Shown in pieces: positions 13,015-16,568 of a DNA stretch of 16,568 bases. The DNA comes from UBA1550 sp049294435 (lineage in GTDB: Bacteria > Patescibacteriota > Minisyncoccia > Phycocordibacterales > UBA1550): contig JBAQCU010000006.1 in assembly GCA_049294435.1 (NCBI GenBank), positions 1-16,568 of the forward strand. Direction: 5' to 3'. The translations under genes were made by a program, and so were the position numbers. The first letter of the stretch is position 1. Each line of letters begins with the position of its first letter. Below the pieces are notes generated by a model. That model was given only the letters and a program-made list of their open reading frames with translations, was not told the DNA's origin and did not search any database.

Positions 13015-13898
13015 AAAGTTATATTCTTCTCCTCTGGAATGAATAGGAGATTATCGTACTCATAATTTTTCTTAATTATATGTGGAGAAATGAAACCATC
13101 CAAGCTCATTTCATAAGGCTTATACTTTTTACTCAAAAGTAGGTTTATTGATTTTTTACAATTCTCTGCCCACCCCTCGCCGCCTGCTACTTCAAGAGTT
13201 ACAATTGGTCGTTCATCTTCCAAAATAGATTTCATCCCTTGAAGAATAGCATATTCATACCCTTCGGCATCAAGTTTAATAAAATCGGGTCTTATACTCC
13301 TCTCCTTACAGTAGTCATCAAGCACGATTGTCTCCACTGTTACTGTTTTGGATTTTTTCTTTAGCGTTGAGCCATCTTTGTGGGCAGTATTGTAAGCCCC
13401 GTAGCCATGGCCATAATCTTTAAATGAAATTTCCTCTTTTTTATCAGAAACTGCGTTGCTATTTAACGTAACATTAGAAAGTTTTTCTGTGTTTTGTTTC
13501 AAAATTTCGTATGTCCATGGGGTCGGCTCAAAACTGTGCACACTGCCCTTTTCACCGACAAGCGCTGACGCGAGCATTGAATAAAACCCAACATGTGCGC
13601 CAACATCTAGCACCACGTCGCCCTCTTTAAGAAATCTGAGTAAAAAATTAGTTAAATTTGCCTCGCAATACCCATAATAGTAAAAAGTATTTCCTTCTGG
13701 CAGATATGATGTCATCTTTGTCCCCCAGAGTGTCGAGAAAGTTAACTTGTAGGGTTTTATATGAGAGAGAGAAGCTAACACATAATAAACAAAAGTTCTT
13801 ATTGGGGCTTTTACTAATCTCTTAGCACGTCTAAGTTTCCTCAGGGTTTCTCTCTGTCTAATTATTTCTATTATCTTTTTTCTTAATTCATTTTTCAT
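13011..13898 (-). CDS. FkbM-family SAM-dependent methyltransferase
   Basis: 295 residues from ATG 13898. The SAM motif VVLDVGAHVGFYSMLAS (95-111), HSFEPTPWTYEIL (121-133), and later PDFIKLDAEGYEYAILQGM identify the FkbM family, which O-methylates sugars and other hydroxyls. A basic N-terminal helix (MKNELRKKIIEIIRQRETLR) precedes the fold. I choose the start at 13898 rather than 13967: the earlier one would overlap the GT4 gene by 80 nt, whereas this overlaps by 11 nt and sits at the very end of it, a usual coupled start. Its place between a glycosyltransferase and a fucosyltransferase suggests that it methylates a sugar residue of the same glycan; the acceptor is unknown. Confidence 0.88.
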   Translation of the reverse strand: MKNELRKKIIEIIRQRETLRKLRRAKRLVKAPIRTFVYYVLASLSHIKPYKLTFSTLWGTKMTSYLPEGNTFYYYGYCEANLTNFLLRFLKEGDVVLDVGAHVGFYSMLASALVGEKGSVHSFEPTPWTYEILKQNTEKLSNVTLNSNAVSDKKEEISFKDYGHGYGAYNTAHKDGSTLKKKSKTVTVETIVLDDYCKERSIRPDFIKLDAEGYEYAILQGMKSILEDERPIVTLEVAGGEGWAENCKKSINLLLSKKYKPYEMSLDGFISPHIIKKNYEYDNLLFIPEEKNITL

Positions 13899-15012
13899 AT
13901 AAAGCTTTGTGATAAATCTCCATAGTTTTGTCTGCACATTTGTCCCAAGTATACTTTTCAATAACATACTTGGATCTTCTTATTAATTCTTCTTCAGAAA
14001 CCTCTCCAGATATACTTTTATTAAATGCTTTTATTAAACTTTCTTTATTGGTTTGTTCAAAATATATAAGCATGTCCTCTCCTATCTCCTTAAAAGCCTC
14101 AATGTTAGAAGCCAAAACCTGAGTCTTACTGCTTATTGCCTCCAAGATTGGAATCCCAAAACCTTCATCTAGTGATGGAAATACGAATGCTTCAGCATTT
14201 TTATAAATATACCCAAGAGATCTATCTTTGACAAACCCAAGGTGTCTAACCTGTTTTTCTACTCCCAATTTTTTAAATAATAAAGTTTCTTCTTTAGATA
14301 TCTCGCCACCTCCTACTAATAAAACATTATAGACTTTATTTTTATTCCACATGGAAAAAGACTCAATAAAAAAATTAAAATTTTTATATGAGTTACGATA
14401 ACCCACAAACAAAAAGTAGGGTTTATCTCCAATACTGACTTCCTCAACATTTGATTCAGATATAAAACCCCCAGAGAGACCATGGTGTATTATTGAAATT
14501 TTTTTTGCATCTATATTATACATATCAATTAATGTATTTTTTGTTGCGTTTGACACACAAATTATTACGTCTGCACTCATTATGCATTTTTTCTTATTAG
14601 CAATAAATCTTTTAGCTCCGCGCGAATTAAAAAAATTAGGAAATTTTTCATAAGTCATGTCATGAACTGTCAGGATTTGCGGAATTTTAAGATTTCTATA
14701 AGTGGTGTAATACGTAGAATGAAAAACCCCCGCAGTGGTTTTTTTAAATAAGTTCTCAATTAAAATCCTATTTATAGGGTAAAATACTTTTCTAATAAAA
14801 TTAAAACCAAATCCCGGCACTGTCGTTATCCCAGTAACGTTTTTTATATTGACACCTTTTTTAATCGAAATACCATAAGATGGTGTGTGTTCCAATAAAA
14901 CAACTTCAGTATCTCTATTTTCCCCACACCTTTTTATTAACTCTTCAAAATATCTATATATTCCACCCCCTGTCTGCCAACTATAAATAATTCCATCAAA
15001 ATATATTTTCAT
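13888..15012 (-). CDS. Glycosyltransferase family 4 (GT-B fold)
   Basis: 374 residues. The N-terminal domain has the GGGIYRYFEEL loop (15-25) and HDMTYEKFP (117-125); the C-terminal domain has FVGYRNSYKNF (202-212), the LLVGGG strand (231-236) and the donor-binding EGFGIPILE (283-291, EX7E). This is a typical GT4 retaining enzyme that adds a sugar from an NDP-sugar at the cytosolic membrane face; donor and linkage cannot be read from the sequence. The start is 4 nt after the methyltransferase stop. The gene is visibly more AT-rich than secA or fcl, as are its neighbours from 12.2 kb on. Confidence 0.92.
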   Translation of the reverse strand: MKIYFDGIIYSWQTGGGIYRYFEELIKRCGENRDTEVVLLEHTPSYGISIKKGVNIKNVTGITTVPGFGFNFIRKVFYPINRILIENLFKKTTAGVFHSTYYTTYRNLKIPQILTVHDMTYEKFPNFFNSRGAKRFIANKKKCIMSADVIICVSNATKNTLIDMYNIDAKKISIIHHGLSGGFISESNVEEVSIGDKPYFLFVGYRNSYKNFNFFIESFSMWNKNKVYNVLLVGGGEISKEETLLFKKLGVEKQVRHLGFVKDRSLGYIYKNAEAFVFPSLDEGFGIPILEAISSKTQVLASNIEAFKEIGEDMLIYFEQTNKESLIKAFNKSISGEVSEEELIRRSKYVIEKYTWDKCADKTMEIYHKALYEK

Positions 15013-15016
15013 ATTA

Positions 15017-15781
15017 TTAAATGTTTCTTATCATATTAAAATCAGAAGTGGTTTTACTCTTTAATAATTTCCTTATTAAAATATCCATCTGTAACTTACT
15101 AAGTATAAGAACAAATTTAAAAAAAATACTGCTTATATTTTTTATTGTAAAGAGATGAAGGTTGTCTCCGTCTGTATAAAAATTCAATTTATATTTTTTT
15201 GCTAAAAATATAAATGTTTTATCAGAGTAAAATGATACATGTTGTCCATGATCAACACCATAATACTCCCAATCTTCAGCAGGTGTTTTCTTAGGCAAGA
15301 GTCTTGTTGAGAGAAATATATTTTTTGAAATTTTTAGCATTTTTTCTATTTCTTCAAGTGGATTTACTAAATGCTCAAAACACTCAAAACAGGTGATAGC
15401 TTCAATTTTTTGGTTTCTATGTTCAAACCCTTTCATGAATAGGTTTGTAGTGTATGCATCAGAAAGTAGGAAATCTAATCCGTAATCGCGCATAAGGCGA
15501 GCAAGCATCCCATACCCACCGGCAAAATCTAGAAAAGTAGCTCCTTTGTCGAAAAGAAACGTAAACAGGATAAGTGTTTTACGAGACAAATATACGTTTC
15601 GCAAGACATATCCAGTGTCGGTGATATTTATCGGCTGAGCATACGCCTCCTCGAGCCACGTTGGGTTACCAACAAACATAAATCCGCATTCACTACAAAG
15701 ATAATACTCGGCATCATAAACCTTCCTAACTTTCAAAGTTTTAACGTGCGTTGCTTCCGATTGGCAGATCTTGCAATTCAT
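15017..15781 (-). CDS. Class I SAM methyltransferase with N-terminal zinc ribbon
   Basis: 254 residues from ATG 15781. Two CxxC pairs (Cys 3/6 and 29/32) form a small zinc ribbon. The SAM-binding motif is FLDFAGGYGML in a Rossmann-like domain, with CFECFEHLVNPLEEIEKML and later GVDHGQHVSFYSDKT. This zinc-ribbon architecture is common in sugar C- or O-methyltransferases of surface-glycan clusters. A TTG two codons upstream is also in frame, but the ATG is preferred; AGGATAAG 13 nt upstream may be a weak ribosome site. It lies 10 nt after the preceding glycosyltransferase and 4 nt before the GT4 gene. The acceptor is unknown. Confidence 0.82.
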   Translation of the reverse strand: MNCKICQSEATHVKTLKVRKVYDAEYYLCSECGFMFVGNPTWLEEAYAQPINITDTGYVLRNVYLSRKTLILFTFLFDKGATFLDFAGGYGMLARLMRDYGLDFLLSDAYTTNLFMKGFEHRNQKIEAITCFECFEHLVNPLEEIEKMLKISKNIFLSTRLLPKKTPAEDWEYYGVDHGQHVSFYSDKTFIFLAKKYKLNFYTDGDNLHLFTIKNISSIFFKFVLILSKLQMDILIRKLLKSKTTSDFNMIRNI

Positions 15782-15791
15782 AATCAATAAC

Positions 15792-16568
15792 TTATCCTAG
15801 CAAAGATTCTAATTTTCTGAAAATCCTAACAAAAATATTTTTAACAATTAGAGCACTATAATTCGCGTCTGCCGCCTCGTTCACTGAAACCTCTCTTGGA
15901 TGGATAATTGTTTCAATCGTGCCTGTCGGTATCTCGCTAAAAATACTATTTGTTTTTGTATGCGTTGCATTTCCACCAAATCCAATATTAGAAATAAGGT
16001 TCACATTTGGAAGAATAGTTACTCCGTTTTTATCATATATTGAGTATACCAATTGCCCATCCCAAGTATCAATTTTATTCGTATAAAGCTTGTCAAAAAA
16101 ATTAATCCAATATTTCTGCATTTTTTTATTTTTAAATATCTGCGCTATACGGTTATTTTTCTTAAAATCAGGATAAGTTTTCATCTCTATGTCATATTCC
16201 TTCCACGCTCTCCGCCATGTAGCCCACCCCCAGATGTGAGGGAAATTTGAAAAATAGTAACTCGCATCACCGTATTTTTTGCCAAACTGGAAGTTATTCC
16301 CTGAAATCATTTTTACCTTGTCGGTATTCCTATACTTGTTTAATAGCTCCTCGCAAAAAGAAAAAAATGACGAATCTGGCAAACAATCATCCTCTAGGAT
16401 AATACCTTCCTCTACATTATCAAAAAACCATGAAATTGCCGAGGAAACACCTTTTTTGCACCCGAGGTTGTCTTCAGAATATTTCCTGTATACTTCACAG
16501 GGCCAGTCAATATTTTCTGTTATCTTCCTTGTCTCCTCACAGAGTTTCGTCTCCTCTTCCTTGTGTAC
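15792..16568 (-). CDS. GT-A-fold glycosyltransferase, 5' end outside the window
   Basis: The frame is open from the right edge (16568) to the stop at 15792, 258 residues, so the start lies beyond the window. The segment FDNVEEGIILEDDCLPDSSF carries the acidic EDD/DxD signature that binds metal and the NDP-sugar. SNFPHIWGWATWRRAW is a conserved block in a family of GT2-like nucleotide-sugar transferases of surface-glycan clusters, and TWDGQLVYS follows. The tail (about 215-258) ends VRIFRKLESLLG. It is the most upstream visible gene of the minus-strand cluster, and the promoter must be outside. Donor sugar and linkage are unknown. Confidence 0.82.
   Translation of the reverse strand, partial: VHKEEETKLCEETRKITENIDWPCEVYRKYSEDNLGCKKGVSSAISWFFDNVEEGIILEDDCLPDSSFFSFCEELLNKYRNTDKVKMISGNNFQFGKKYGDASYYFSNFPHIWGWATWRRAWKEYDIEMKTYPDFKKNNRIAQIFKNKKMQKYWINFFDKLYTNKIDTWDGQLVYSIYDKNGVTILPNVNLISNIGFGGNATHTKTNSIFSEIPTGTIETIIHPREVSVNEAADANYSALIVKNIFVRIFRKLESLLG

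Noticed and set aside
13899..13967. 23-codon N-terminal extension of the FkbM methyltransferase
   Set aside because: It lies wholly inside the GT4 gene; the ATG at 13898 gives the usual short overlap.

Overview
The window looks like part of a genome from the Candidate Phyla Radiation, most likely a Parcubacteria-type lineage (inference). Reasons: compact short-spaced genes on the standard genetic code (TGA is used as a stop), almost no Shine-Dalgarno sequences, -10 boxes placed so close to start codons that several mRNAs should be leaderless, a SecA with an extra internal segment, and a small set of secreted and surface-glycan genes. No rRNA, tRNA, CRISPR array or transposase gene was found.

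Layout. Positions 1-9643 read entirely on the minus strand. In transcription order these are a cupin-nucleotidyltransferase fusion (9643-8975), an antitoxin/MazF-type toxin pair (8859-8333), an O-antigen ligase/polymerase-like membrane protein with C-terminal TPRs (8294-6348), a secreted metzincin-like protein whose first zinc ligand is Gln (6277-5489), a 380-nt non-coding stretch with promoters, terminators and strong RNA structure (5488-5107), murB (5106-4081), a 340-nt AT-rich gap, a 24-residue lysine-rich protein (3742-3668), a terminator plus a perfect 56-bp palindrome, secA (3506-1044), a second structured non-coding gap (1043-566), and a secreted glucosaminidase/lysozyme-like protein (565-41). 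From 9716 the plus strand carries gmd, a GDP-mannose-type Nudix hydrolase and fcl, which together make GDP-L-fucose. These converge, with overlapping stop codons, on a minus-strand cluster: a partial GT-A glycosyltransferase (open at the right edge), a zinc-finger SAM methyltransferase, a GT4 glycosyltransferase, an FkbM methyltransferase and a GT11 fucosyltransferase.

How it fits together. Gmd and Fcl supply GDP-fucose. The GT11 enzyme can add fucose to a glycan built by the GT4 and GT-A enzymes and methylated by the two methyltransferases. The O-antigen-ligase-like protein could polymerise or transfer that glycan. MurB, the lysozyme-like protein and SecA are cell-wall and export functions.

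Points most worth follow-up: a leaderless promoter pattern with a near-constant 6-nt -10-to-ATG gap, two structured non-coding loci (613-801 and 5121-5447), the perfect palindrome upstream of secA, the tiny basic protein with an operator-like palindrome over its -10 box, and the cupin-nucleotidyltransferase fusion beside the fucose genes.
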